DNA of 64,000 bases from positions 1,116,001-1,180,000 of the forward strand of contig CP102060.1 of assembly GCA_024579835.1 (NCBI GenBank), given 5' to 3'. The notes under the pieces are model-generated. The model worked only from the letters and a program-made list of their open reading frames with translations. It did no database searches and was not told the DNA's origin. The translations under genes and the position numbers were made by a program. This DNA comes from Clostridiaceae bacterium HFYG-1003 (GTDB lineage: Bacteria > Bacillota > Clostridia > Clostridiales > Clostridiaceae). Within the stretch, counting starts at the first letter, position 1. Each line of letters opens with the position of its first letter. Positions 54,926-63,127 of the stretch are shown piece by piece.

Positions 54926-55792
54926 ATGGATATTGACTTTTTTTTGAACCAGATGGAAACCCGACCGGTTTCAGACATCCACTTTATTCCGCAGAAAGAT
55001 CGGATTCTCATCCGATACCGGCTGCCCCAGGGACTGGTCGACGGCGAAGCCCTGGGCAGGGAGGAGTACCAGATCCTGCTCCAGCGGCTTAAGCTGCGGG
55101 CCGGGTTGAATATCAGCGAGAAGCGGCTGCCACAGGATGGCATGATTGAACAGGAGGATGGCCGGCAGCTGCGAATCTCAACCCTCAAAGGAATTTATGG
55201 AGAAGCCCTAACCATCAGATTGTTCTGCGATCATCGCCTGACCCTGGAAGAGCTGGGACTGAATCAGGAACAGCTGGCACTGATCCGGCACCGTCTGAGC
55301 AGTGGATTTTCACTCCTGGTAATCACCGGAGAGACCGGATCAGGCAAAAGCACGACGCTGAAAGCGCTGATTGCGGAGATGATTGATTCCGGACACAAAG
55401 TAGTTTCAGTGGAGGACCCGGTGGAAATCAGCATCCCAGGCACGCTGGAAGTTTCCTTGAACGAAAGCATCGGCCTGGACTACGAACGAGCGATCTTCGC
55501 CTCCCTGAGGCAGGATCCCGATTACATTGCCATTGGTGAAATTCGGGGGCAGTCCACTTGTGAACACTGTCTGCGGGCAGCACTGTCCGGGCATCCGGTC
55601 ATCACCACCCTGCATTCAGGCGATTATGACCTGACTCGAATGAGGCTGGCTTCCCTGACGTCCATGCCGGAGTTTGTCGATTGTGTTCTCTCCCTGGTCA
55701 TTCATCAGAAACTGATTGCCTCTCCCTCCGGAGAACGACGTCTGGAAGCCAGGGTTTATGATCACCGGGGCCAGGAGGTGATCGAGCGATGA
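54926..55792 (+). CDS. PilB/ComGA-like assembly ATPase (short form)
   Basis: This 288-residue secretion ATPase has Walker A GETGSGKST at residues 135-143, VEDPVEIS, the Asp box IAIGEIRGQST and the His box TTLHSGD. It lacks the large N-terminal domain and the four-cysteine zinc motif of full PilB, and in size resembles ComGA. It begins an operon with a GspF-like gene and four prepilin-like genes and should power pilus or pseudopilus assembly. GCGGAGG precedes the ATG. Confidence 0.88.
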   Translation: MDIDFFLNQMETRPVSDIHFIPQKDRILIRYRLPQGLVDGEALGREEYQILLQRLKLRAGLNISEKRLPQDGMIEQEDGRQLRISTLKGIYGEALTIRLFCDHRLTLEELGLNQEQLALIRHRLSSGFSLLVITGETGSGKSTTLKALIAEMIDSGHKVVSVEDPVEISIPGTLEVSLNESIGLDYERAIFASLRQDPDYIAIGEIRGQSTCEHCLRAALSGHPVITTLHSGDYDLTRMRLASLTSMPEFVDCVLSLVIHQKLIASPSGERRLEARVYDHRGQEVIER

Positions 55793-56757
55793 AGAAGAAC
55801 CAGGCAGAACGTTTTTATTATGAAATCGGAACACTGCTCGCCACCGGTTTTCCGTTGCTGACGGCACTCGATTTTATGGAACGGCCTTTCGCGGCAGATG
55901 CCGCCCGACTGAAAGAGAAACTGGTGCAAGGTCAGCTTTTGTCCGATTCCATGATGTCTCTTCCCGGCATCGATCCCGGAGATACTGAGATTATGCGCAT
56001 GGCCGAAGAAACCGGACATATGGCGCAGGCATTTCTGGAACTTCACGAAATGCGCCGAAACAACCGGGAATTGCGCCAGAAGCTGATCTCCTTTGCGGTG
56101 TATCCTCTGATCATGCTGATTCTGATCCTGGCTTACCTGATGTTTTCATTGTTCTTTATGGTTCCGATGATGACTCAGCTACTGTCCTCACTCGGTGTTC
56201 AGGAAGGATTCCTTTTCACGCTGGAAAAACTGAGAGTGATTCTCTCGACCCATCGGTTTCTGTTTTCTTTCTCCGGCGTGATTCTGTTCATCGGCGCGGC
56301 GTTTCTGTTCCGAAAACAGCACGGAGCGCTCCGACTGGTTCTGGGGCGCCGCTACGGACTCTATTACGAGGTCATGGCGGTGGATCGCATGACGAAACTG
56401 CTCCGGGGCGGACGGGGAATTCTTGAGGTGCTGGAGATCGCCGGAGATATGACCGGGATCCGGACGGAACCCATTCGAAGCGCGCTGCTGTCGGGGGACT
56501 CTCTGGCAAATAGTCTGGCACGAGGCGGTTTTTCCAGGGAACTGACCGGCCTCACCCGAATCCATGAAGAAGGAGGGGATCTGGTGGCCGGTTTTACATT
56601 GTATCTGGCCAGTTCCCGAAAAATCATCCATTCGACCATGGAGAGCCGTATCAAACTGCTGGAACCACTGTCCATGGTCGTCATTGGCTTTGTTGTGGGA
56701 CTGACCGTTATTTCCATCATGGGACCTTTGATGGACGCATTTGGGAGGATTCAATGA
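55789..56757 (+). CDS. PilC/ComGB-like inner membrane platform protein
   Basis: This 322-residue GspF-family protein has three hydrophobic segments, near residues 105-130, 160-182 and 292-315. GDTEIMRMAEETGHMAQAF and a second GGDLVAGFTLY block are typical of the two GspF domains. It overlaps the ATPase gene by four bases. It should form the membrane base of the pilus machine. Length is close to ComGB. Confidence 0.87.
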   Translation: MKKNQAERFYYEIGTLLATGFPLLTALDFMERPFAADAARLKEKLVQGQLLSDSMMSLPGIDPGDTEIMRMAEETGHMAQAFLELHEMRRNNRELRQKLISFAVYPLIMLILILAYLMFSLFFMVPMMTQLLSSLGVQEGFLFTLEKLRVILSTHRFLFSFSGVILFIGAAFLFRKQHGALRLVLGRRYGLYYEVMAVDRMTKLLRGGRGILEVLEIAGDMTGIRTEPIRSALLSGDSLANSLARGGFSRELTGLTRIHEEGGDLVAGFTLYLASSRKIIHSTMESRIKLLEPLSMVVIGFVVGLTVISIMGPLMDAFGRIQ

Positions 56758-57332
56758 GACCAGTGAAAATAAAATCAGTGGAAATGAGGCCTGAACCAAG
56801 ACGATCTGCGAGGGTCTGCCCTGCGGTCAAAAGAGTGAGGGATCCTGAACTTGAAGCAGAAAAGCTGCATCGAACTGCCCGCAGAGGCTTTCTGACGGCT
56901 GAACTGGTAATCGCCATGGCAGTCCTCACGGTCATTTTATCTTTCACGCTTCTCCATCTTTCCGGCATTCATTACGGAGACCGGGTGGCAGATCGAGCCT
57001 TTATCCATCGATTGAAATCTGCCATCCTGGATCAGAGAATCCGAGCGCTGACTGATCCGGGACGAAGCTATTCTATTACGGTGGACGGCACTGGCTGCGT
57101 GGATTTTAAGTGCGGTGCTGCCATTTATCGGAAACTAAGCGGACCAGCGTATCAGGTTTTTGTTCAAAAGGGGGTACGGACTGATATTATGTCAACGATA
57201 AACTTCAGGAACAGAACCTGGGGAGGTCAGGATGGCTTTACTCTCGGGATCTGGAAAAACGGGCATCATCTGGCAAACCTGGTGTTTCAGGTGGGAACCT
57301 CGACCTTCCGGGAGGAATACTATGGTGACTAA
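56754..57332 (+). CDS. Prepilin-like protein 1
   Basis: This 192-residue protein has the type IV prepilin pattern RRG/FLTAELVIAMAVL with Glu at position 5 after the predicted cleavage, then a hydrophobic helix. The leader is about 45 residues, much longer than usual. GGGAGGATTCA precedes the ATG, which overlaps the previous stop. It is the only one of the first two pilins that keeps Glu5 and might be the main or initiating subunit. Confidence 0.75.
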   Translation: MRPVKIKSVEMRPEPRRSARVCPAVKRVRDPELEAEKLHRTARRGFLTAELVIAMAVLTVILSFTLLHLSGIHYGDRVADRAFIHRLKSAILDQRIRALTDPGRSYSITVDGTGCVDFKCGAAIYRKLSGPAYQVFVQKGVRTDIMSTINFRNRTWGGQDGFTLGIWKNGHHLANLVFQVGTSTFREEYYGD

Positions 57333-57663
57333 TCGGCATCGCGGGTTTCTGTCGGCTTCCAGTATGCTGCTGCTGGTGATTGCCCTTTCCGTCTCGCTGA
57401 GTCTGGCCGGGGGACTGCAGCTGGCAGTGGCCAGTGCCAGGCGTAATCGGGAAAGAGTCAATGCCCAGCTGGCCTTTGAGGAGAATCTGATCCGGCTGGA
57501 TCAGGGCAAGTCATTCCGCCCGTTTCAATCGAGCTCCCATCGGCTGACTGCCCAACTGGAACTTAGAGACGGAATTAAGACCGTCCATTTATGCTGGCTG
57601 GAAGATGGCTGCCTGAAGGAGGAACAATGGCTCGAAAACGCGGCTTCATCCTTCGGGAACTGA
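57322..57663 (+). CDS. Prepilin-like protein 2
   Basis: This 113-residue protein starts MVTNRHRG/FLSASSMLLLVIALSV, with Ser in place of the usual Glu5, like minor pilins that cap the fibre. GGGAGGAAT lies 8 bases before the ATG. It overlaps genes on both sides (11 and 37 bases), in keeping with a tight operon. Confidence 0.7.
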   Translation: MVTNRHRGFLSASSMLLLVIALSVSLSLAGGLQLAVASARRNRERVNAQLAFEENLIRLDQGKSFRPFQSSSHRLTAQLELRDGIKTVHLCWLEDGCLKEEQWLENAASSFGN

Positions 57664-58292
57664 TGCTATATCTGGTGTTTGGCAGCCTGCTCCTGGGGAT
57701 CTCCCTGAAACTGTTTCAGACAGTCTGGTTTTCCTTTCGTTCGATTCAACGCCAGCAGGAGGTCACTCTGGATTTTCTCTTTGTCAGCGAACGCCTGAAG
57801 TACGATCTTTATAAGGACGTTCAGAAGATTGAGATCGGACGGACGTCATTCACGTTCAGTTTTCTCGATGATACTGCGGTTCAGGCGGCGCCTGGCCTCA
57901 GAGAATACACCTTCTGCCTGCACAATGGACGCCTGGTCTACAACATCTACAACGGAACCACCATCACTGCCAATTACCTGTCCAGCCTGGTCCAGTCCAT
58001 TTCCCTGGAGGCTGAAGCGAACCTGCTCACGGTGATCTTCGATTACGGCGATCATCAATTTCGGAGGACTTATCGCCTTGATCACATCAAAACACAGAGG
58101 ATTTCTGACGGCTGGGATCCTGATTCTGCTCCTGTCGTTGTCCATCGCCTGGGGCGTGCTCAGTCTGATCGAAGCCGATCTCCGAACAGGAACCAGCATC
58201 GCCTATGCAGACCGGCAATATCTGGAAGCCAGGGGACAGACCGGGCGGCTCGAACACCTGATCAACACCGATCCGAGATTCCCAACCTATGA
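57627..58292 (+). CDS. Prepilin-like protein 3, probable frameshift near its 3' end
   Basis: The start MARKRG/FILRELMLYLVFGSLLLG is a clear prepilin with Glu5. AAGGAGG lies before the ATG. The pilin-like part ends about ...HQFRRTYRL near 58078. Beyond this the frame runs 215 bases into the next pilin gene, giving an Arg/Pro/Ser-rich tail that looks like out-of-frame reading. Every other junction in this operon overlaps by 4-37 bases, so a one-base indel near 58078 is likely. Confidence 0.65.
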   Translation: MARKRGFILRELMLYLVFGSLLLGISLKLFQTVWFSFRSIQRQQEVTLDFLFVSERLKYDLYKDVQKIEIGRTSFTFSFLDDTAVQAAPGLREYTFCLHNGRLVYNIYNGTTITANYLSSLVQSISLEAEANLLTVIFDYGDHQFRRTYRLDHIKTQRISDGWDPDSAPVVVHRLGRAQSDRSRSPNRNQHRLCRPAISGSQGTDRAARTPDQHRSEIPNL

Positions 58293-58509
58293 TGCCTTTC
58301 TCGCGTATATGAAAAAATACCCTCAAACCCGGCCCCGTGTTGACAGTCTCAGCCTGACCAGTCTTCATTGCCTGATCAATTCTTCCGGTGAGTCGGTATA
58401 TCGATTCCAGATGTGCGACTCGAAAAAACCGACTCTGATCCGCTGGCTGACTGCCTGCAGAAATCCCCAGGGACAGGTGTCCTTTCACTTGACATTGAAT
58501 CCAGACTGA
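58078..58509 (+). CDS. Prepilin-like protein 4
   Basis: This 143-residue protein starts at TTG with CGGAGGAC 10 bases upstream. The N-terminus MITSKHRG/FLTAGILILLLSLSIAWGV is prepilin-like but has Gly instead of Glu5, like the GspK/PilX-type tip subunits. The rest is soluble. It closes the operon. No prepilin peptidase gene is in the window. Confidence 0.7.
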   Translation: MITSKHRGFLTAGILILLLSLSIAWGVLSLIEADLRTGTSIAYADRQYLEARGQTGRLEHLINTDPRFPTYDAFLAYMKKYPQTRPRVDSLSLTSLHCLINSSGESVYRFQMCDSKKPTLIRWLTACRNPQGQVSFHLTLNPD

Positions 58510-58613
58510 TTAGCAATAAGGGAACTAACGGTTCCTGAATTGGTGAAGCGGGTTAAAAGACAGCGGAAGGGAGCGGGTCAATGAAGCGATTATCCCCCCA
58601 TAATAAATTAACT

Positions 58614-58670
58614 TTTGAGGTAAATAAAATATTATAATCACTATAATAAAGTGTTACTATTTACCTCAAA
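58614..58670. repeat. 57-bp palindromic element (13-bp perfect inverted repeat)
   Basis: TTTGAGGTAAATA (58614-58626) and its exact reverse complement (58658-58670) flank 31 AT-rich bases that contain an inner CACT/AGTG pair and TATAAT-like sequences. It may be an operator or a small mobile-element relic. It is the only feature in the 270-base gap before the next gene. Confidence 0.75.
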
Positions 58671-58779
58671 GATACATTAAATTTGACGTAGAGCCTTGCA
58701 GATTACTGATAGAACAAATCAGCTGAAACAGATTTGCACCGTTAAGAACTGATGTTTATGAACTCTGGGACCTGATATA

Positions 58780-59676
58780 GTGATCAGAAACCTCGATCAA
58801 AACAAAGAATGGGATCACGGTTTGATATACCCGAGAATGGGAGTGATTCAGATGAAAGAAGAATATCGACAGGATGCTGAGCGGATTTTGAGTCATCGAA
58901 AAGATCAGGGCTGGGATCTATGGACGACATCGGACCATCGGATCAGCAAGGGCTCGCCGTTTTCACTGCTGGGCAGTCTGTTGCTGCTGGCCGAGCTGGG
59001 AATGGATCCTTCGGATCCGGCGATTATCACGGGAACAGACTTGGTTTTTGAAACCCTGCGGCCTGACGGGCGATTTCAGGTTGCTCCCAAAGGAGCAATG
59101 CTGCCTTGCCAGACCATCAATGCATTGAATGTGTTGTGCCATCTCGGACAGGGAGAAGACCATCGGCTGTATTCGACCTGGACCTATTTGCTGGATACCA
59201 GGCATACGGACGGAGGCTGGCGCTGCCTTAAGTTCAGTTATGGGCGGGGTCCAGAAACGGAATTTTCGAATCCCGGCCCGACGCTGGCTGCCTTGGACGC
59301 CTTTCGCCTGAATCCCAAATATGACAGCGATCCGCGGTTGGACAAAGCCGTCGGGTTCCTGCTGGATCACTGGGATACTCGTTTGCCTCTGGGCCCTTGC
59401 CATTACGGAATCGGCTCGTTGTTTCTGCAGGTTGAATATCCCTTCCTGACCTATAATTTGTTCAATTACGTATATGTTCTGTCGCATTACCCGAAAGCCC
59501 GGCAGGATGCAAGATTCCTGGATGCTCTGCAGTGCCTGTCAAAAAAACTCCGCGATGGACAGATCATCGTAGAGCGTGTCAATCCAAAATTGAAAGATTT
59601 TAATTTCTGTCGAAAAGGTTGTCCCAGTGAAGCGGGTACCAGACGCTATCAGGAGATCCTGAACAGTCTGAAGTGA
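58780..59676 (+). CDS. Prenyltransferase/squalene-cyclase repeat protein
   Basis: This protein of up to 298 residues has alpha/alpha-barrel repeats of the prenyltransferase and squalene oxidase type, for example SLLGSLLLLAELGMD, LRPDGRFQ, YLLDTRHTDGGWRC and NPGPTLAALDAFRL. The aspartate-rich DXDD catalytic motif of cyclases is absent. The function is unknown; it may bind or process a polymer or lipid. GTG 58780 has only a weak site; ATG 58852 with GGGAG upstream is an alternative that removes 24 residues. It stands alone. Confidence 0.75.
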   Translation: MIRNLDQNKEWDHGLIYPRMGVIQMKEEYRQDAERILSHRKDQGWDLWTTSDHRISKGSPFSLLGSLLLLAELGMDPSDPAIITGTDLVFETLRPDGRFQVAPKGAMLPCQTINALNVLCHLGQGEDHRLYSTWTYLLDTRHTDGGWRCLKFSYGRGPETEFSNPGPTLAALDAFRLNPKYDSDPRLDKAVGFLLDHWDTRLPLGPCHYGIGSLFLQVEYPFLTYNLFNYVYVLSHYPKARQDARFLDALQCLSKKLRDGQIIVERVNPKLKDFNFCRKGCPSEAGTRRYQEILNSLK

Positions 59677-59873
59677 TATTGACCATGGATCATACTCCGG
59701 AATTGAGCCGCGTCCCCAAGAACTACAGTGCCGGATCCGTGTGAATGTACGAGCTGCAGCCGGCCCAGGTCATAGGCAGAAAATTCAGGATAGTACATTT
59801 TTTCGGAATCACCACGCGGATGGAAGAGTTCTCGCCGATTTTTACAGAAGGATATACTCCCCAGCGTTACCGT

Positions 59874-59894
59874 CAACCATCAACCATCAACCAT
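59874..59894 (+). repeat. Heptamer CAACCAT repeated three times
   Basis: Three exact copies lie in the 344-base gap before efp. Apart from this and the efp promoter I see nothing else in 59677-60020. Confidence 0.75.
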
Positions 59895-59916
59895 CAGCAC
59901 ACTTTTTCGATTGCGC

Positions 59917-59945
59917 TTTTCAAAGATTGCATGACCTGCTATAAT
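59917..59945 (+). promoter_or_regulatory. Likely promoter of efp
   Basis: TTTTCA, a 17-base spacer and TATAAT (59940-59945) lie 76 bases before the efp start. Confidence 0.55.
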
Positions 59946-60020
59946 TAAGAATGGTAATTTGTGCATGACACAGTGTATTCTACGGATAAAAGCCGTAAAT
60001 AATGGAGGGGTAGAGCTTAT

Positions 60021-60578
60021 ATGATATCTGCTGGAGATTTAAGAAAGGGAACAACCTTTGAAATGGATGGTAACGTCTATACCGTTATCGATTTTTTACA
60101 TGTCAAACCTGGAAAGGGTGCAGCGTTTGTCAGAACGAAACTGAGAAATGTTATCCAGGGCGGCGTCACTGACACGACCTTCAACCCGTCTGATAAATTG
60201 CAGGAAGCAGTCATCGAGCGGAAAGACATGCAGTACCTGTATAATGACGGTGAATTATATTACTTCATGGATCAGGATACCTTTGAGCAGATTCCGCTCA
60301 ACTTTGAAAAAGTTGAAGATGCCATCAAGTATCTCAAGGAAAACATGTTTGCTTCCATCAAATTCTACAAAGGCAGCGCTTTCTCAGTAGAAGCTCCCAA
60401 CTTTGTTGAACTGGAAGTTACACAGTCCGAACCAGGTGTTAAGGGCAACACAGCTACCAACGCGCTGAAACCTGCCATCGTGGAAACCGGTGCCCAGGTC
60501 ATGGTTCCTTTCTTTATCAACGAAGGCGACATGATCCGAATCGATACCCGGACCGGAGAATACATGGAACGCGTTTAA
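60021..60578 (+). CDS. efp: Elongation factor P
   Basis: This 185-residue protein has the three beta-barrel domains of EF-P. The tip lysine is K32 in VKPGKGAAF and the C-terminal domain holds [15 protein letters not shown] and [20 protein letters not shown] relieves ribosome stalling at polyproline. The protein has the length of the family. A GGAGGGGTAGAG site precedes the ATG. No gene for a lysine-modifying enzyme is nearby. Confidence 0.97.
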   Translation: MISAGDLRKGTTFEMDGNVYTVIDFLHVKPGKGAAFVRTKLRNVIQGGVTDTTFNPSDKLQEAVIERKDMQYLYNDGELYYFMDQDTFEQIPLNFEKVEDAIKYLKENMFASIKFYKGSAFSVEAPNFVELEVTQSEPGVKGNTATNALKPAIVETGAQVMVPFFINEGDMIRIDTRTGEYMERV

Positions 60579-60588
60579 TACGATTCTT

Positions 60589-60621
60589 ACCGGTACTGCA
60601 GCCGCAGTACCGGTTTATTTT
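60589..60621 (+). terminator. Terminator after efp
   Basis: ACCGGTACTGC pairs perfectly with GCAGTACCGGT over an AGCC loop, followed by TTATTTTTTT. Confidence 0.9.
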
Positions 60622-60674
60622 TTTAGATAGCAGAACATTGATTTAATTGAGTATAGCGGTGATTCCGTTCATCC

Positions 60675-60737
60675 TGCATAAAATTCAGCGATTAATCGAT
60701 TACAGCGTGTATGCATAATTCCTGTGAATTTTATGCA
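60675..60737. repeat. 63-bp element with 13-bp perfect inverted repeats
   Basis: TGCATAAAATTCA (60675-60687) and its exact reverse complement (60725-60737) flank a 37-base spacer that contains further short palindromes (ATTAAT, ATGCAT). It lies just upstream of the asp23 promoter. Confidence 0.75.
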
Positions 60738-60765
60738 AAACCTGCCGAGAAGGCTGGTTATTCAA

Positions 60766-60795
60766 TTGTAAATAACAATGTGTCTTTGCTATAAT
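60766..60795 (+). promoter_or_regulatory. Promoter of asp23-nusB
   Basis: TTGTAA, an 18-base spacer and a perfect TATAAT (60790-60795) lie 46 bases before the asp23 start. Confidence 0.65.
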
Positions 60796-60841
60796 AATAT
60801 GACAGGGTTTTTGTTATTATGCATTTTACCGGAGGTAAAAA

Positions 60842-61261
60842 ATGGAAAAAGATATTCAAACCAATCCCGCCAGAGAACCTGGCAAGTATGACGTCGCCGG
60901 TGTCGGTACGGTGAAGATTTCTGAGGAAGTCGTAGGGGTCATCGCCGGGATCGCAGCCACCGAAATTGAAGGAGTCTCCGGGTTAAATCCGACAACGACT
61001 CGAGGCATTACACAGGTCTTTACCGGTAAGCGCAACGTAACCAAGGGGGTCAAAGTAACCATCGGCGACGAGAAATCAACCATCGACATGATCATGTCCG
61101 TTGAATATGGCTACAACATTCCCGATGTAGTAAAGAAAGTCCAGGAAAACGTTCTGGAAACCGTTGAGAACATCACCGGTCTTCGAGTCAGTGAGGTCAA
61201 TATCATGGTTAATAACATTTCCGTGAAGAAACCGGAAGCGGCAGTGAAAGATGCAAAATAA
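60842..61261 (+). CDS. Asp23/Gls24 family envelope stress protein
   Basis: This 139-residue protein matches Asp23/Gls24, with GTVKISEEVVGVIAGIAATEIEGVSGL and a C-terminal NITGLRVSEVNIMVNNI. Family members form a cytoplasmic layer linked to the membrane and respond to cell wall stress. GGAGGTAAAA precedes the ATG. It overlaps nusB by 11 bases; asp23-nusB is a common Firmicute pair. Confidence 0.94.
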   Translation: MEKDIQTNPAREPGKYDVAGVGTVKISEEVVGVIAGIAATEIEGVSGLNPTTTRGITQVFTGKRNVTKGVKVTIGDEKSTIDMIMSVEYGYNIPDVVKKVQENVLETVENITGLRVSEVNIMVNNISVKKPEAAVKDAK

Positions 61262-61865
61262 ACCAAGCCGCCGCAAGTCCCGTGCCATTGCAATGGAACT
61301 TTTGTATTCCGAAACGGTCAATACGCGCAATGAAGAAATTACGGATGACTTTATTGAAGAGTTCTCCGATATCAGTGAAACCACCGAAGTCCTGGATCGG
61401 GACTATATCCGAACCATTACCCGGCTGGCCAAGGAAAAAGATAGCTGGATCAAGGATCTGATTCGTCCCTACCTGAAGGAATGGACCATTGAGCGGTTAT
61501 CCCGCGTCAATCTGGCCATTCTGAAGATCGCTGTACTGGAGCTCTTCTTCATGGACGGAATTCCAGAACGCGTATCGCTCAATGAGGCCTTGGAATTATC
61601 CAAAACCTACTCCGATGAAGAGTCGACAGCCTTCATAAATGGAATTTTAGATCGAATCCTGAAGGCCAAGCCTGAGATCCAGCAGAAGATGAACGAACAA
61701 GAAGCATCTGTTGAGTCGCAGCCGGAGACGACTGATGCAGAACCGATCCCTGGAGAAAATCAGCTGGTCGAAGAAGTCTCTTCTGCAACCCAGGTTGTTG
61801 TTGAGGAACGGTCTGAGAGTCCTGAAGAGGCTGTTGAAATGAGTTCTGAGGAACCCTTGAAATGA
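61251..61865 (+). CDS. nusB: Transcription antitermination protein NusB with repeat tail, tail frameshifted
   Basis: Residues 1-140 are a complete NusB fold (RRKSRAIAMELLYSE at the start, ERVSLNEALELSKTY and AFINGILDRIL at the end). NusB binds boxA RNA with NusE in rRNA antitermination. An acidic tail follows, rich in E and S and ending in the 8-residue unit VEMSSEEP. The frame stops at 61863-61865 because the second 24-base DNA repeat lacks one base. Restoring one G at 61857 would extend the tail through four more units to a TAA at 62033-62035. The core should be functional either way. Confidence 0.92.
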   Translation: MQNKPSRRKSRAIAMELLYSETVNTRNEEITDDFIEEFSDISETTEVLDRDYIRTITRLAKEKDSWIKDLIRPYLKEWTIERLSRVNLAILKIAVLELFFMDGIPERVSLNEALELSKTYSDEESTAFINGILDRILKAKPEIQQKMNEQEASVESQPETTDAEPIPGENQLVEEVSSATQVVVEERSESPEEAVEMSSEEPLK

Positions 61866-61951
61866 GTTCTGAGGAATCCGTTGAAATGAGTTCTGAGGAA
61901 CCCGTTGAAATGAGTCCTGAAGAGACAGTAGAAATGAATCCTGAGGCATTT
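61833..61951 (+). repeat. Coding minisatellite, 24-bp unit, about five copies, one with a 1-base deletion
   Basis: Units at 61833-61856, 61857-61879 (23 bases), 61880-61903, 61904-61927 and 61928-61951 each encode a version of VEMSSEEP. The short second unit shifts the nusB frame. Repeats of the TCTGAG type continue more loosely to 62025. Confidence 0.88.
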
Positions 61952-62182
61952 TCTGAGACGATTTCTGAGGAAGGTTCGGAAATGGTTTCTGAGGCAGTTG
62001 CTGAAGCTGATTCTGAGACGTCTTTGGAAGCATAACCGTACTCAAAAACTGTACTCAGAAAACTCTTTGTCGGAATGTAGCCATCCATCGGATGGTAACA
62101 GCGGAATGAAGGAGTCCATGGGAGTTCTCTTTATAAAAGGGAAGTGCCCAACTCCTGTCTGTACAATTGGATGATGAGAATG

Positions 62183-62214
62183 AATGCCCTGCCTGAAAAG
62201 GCTGTGGGCATTTT
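62183..62214 (+). terminator. Terminator before folD
   Basis: AATGCCC pairs with GGGCATT with an inner GCCT/AGGC stem, followed by TTGAA. Confidence 0.65.
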
Positions 62215-62281
62215 GAATGAGAACGTGGCAATCGGCCATAATACACAGGAGTGATCCTGAGAAATAACGGAGGATAAGTAA

Positions 62282-63127
62282 ATGGGAAATATCATCAACG
62301 TGAAAGAACTGGCAGCCAAGTATAAGGAAGAGATCAAAGCATTCGCCCTGCAGCGGGAAAAGGAAGGCAAATCCGTTCCAACTCTTGCGACCGTCCTGGT
62401 GGGCGATGATGAAGGATCCAAATACTATCTGCAAAGCCAGACCAAGGTTGCTCAGTCTCTGAATCTGGGTAAGGTCAATCTGCAGCTTCCGGCTGAAACG
62501 ACGGAAGAAGAGCTGCTGGCGACCATCCATGATCTGAACAGCGACCGAAATGTCCACGGCATCATGGTGCTGTTTCCGCTCCCCAAGCACATTGACGGCA
62601 AGAAAATCTCGGCTGCCATCGCCAGAGAAAAAGATATTGACGGAGTCAATCCGGTCAATGCCGGTCTGCTGTTCATGGGAGATCGGGCTTTTGTTCCCTG
62701 TACGGCCAAGAGTGCCCATACCATCATTAAAGAGACATTGGGCGATATCACGGGCAAGAACGTCGTGATCGTCGGCCGGTCCAATATCGTCGGCAAGCCG
62801 CTGGCTATGCTGCTGCTCGCTGACAACGCCACTGTCACCATGGCTCACTCGAGAACGAAGAATCTGGCAGCGATTATCCGTGCTGCGGATATCGTTGTTG
62901 CCGCAGTCGGCCGTGCCAATATGTTCACCAGCGAATACTTCAGCCCCGGACAGACCGTCATTGACGTCGGAACCTCCGAACTGGATGGCAAAATCACCGG
63001 CGATGTCAAAACCGATGAGGCCGTGGAAGTTGCTGAATATGTCACTTCCGTTCCCGGCGGCGTAGGGGCCATTACCACGACGATTCTCATGAAGAACGTC
63101 TGTGAGGCCTCAGAACTTGAACAGTAA
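62282..63127 (+). CDS. folD: Bifunctional methylenetetrahydrofolate dehydrogenase/cyclohydrolase
   Basis: This 281-residue protein has the catalytic YxxxK region in KYYLQSQTK, the GIMVLFPLPKHID substrate block, DIDGVNPVNAG, the NADP loop VGRSNIVGKPLAMLL and VPGGVGAITTTILM near the end. It interconverts one-carbon folates. The start has GGAGGATAAGTAA upstream. Its end overlaps the xseA start by 11 bases. Confidence 0.97.
   Translation: MGNIINVKELAAKYKEEIKAFALQREKEGKSVPTLATVLVGDDEGSKYYLQSQTKVAQSLNLGKVNLQLPAETTEEELLATIHDLNSDRNVHGIMVLFPLPKHIDGKKISAAIAREKDIDGVNPVNAGLLFMGDRAFVPCTAKSAHTIIKETLGDITGKNVVIVGRSNIVGKPLAMLLLADNATVTMAHSRTKNLAAIIRAADIVVAAVGRANMFTSEYFSPGQTVIDVGTSELDGKITGDVKTDEAVEVAEYVTSVPGGVGAITTTILMKNVCEASELEQ

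Noticed and set aside
61647-62088. Gln/Ser/Pro-rich minus-strand frames opposite the end of nusB
   Set aside because: They are the complement of the 24-bp coding minisatellite, so the repetitive sequence follows from the repeat itself.
62042-62848. A 268-codon minus-strand open frame over folD
   Set aside because: folD has all expected motifs; the antisense frame has none.
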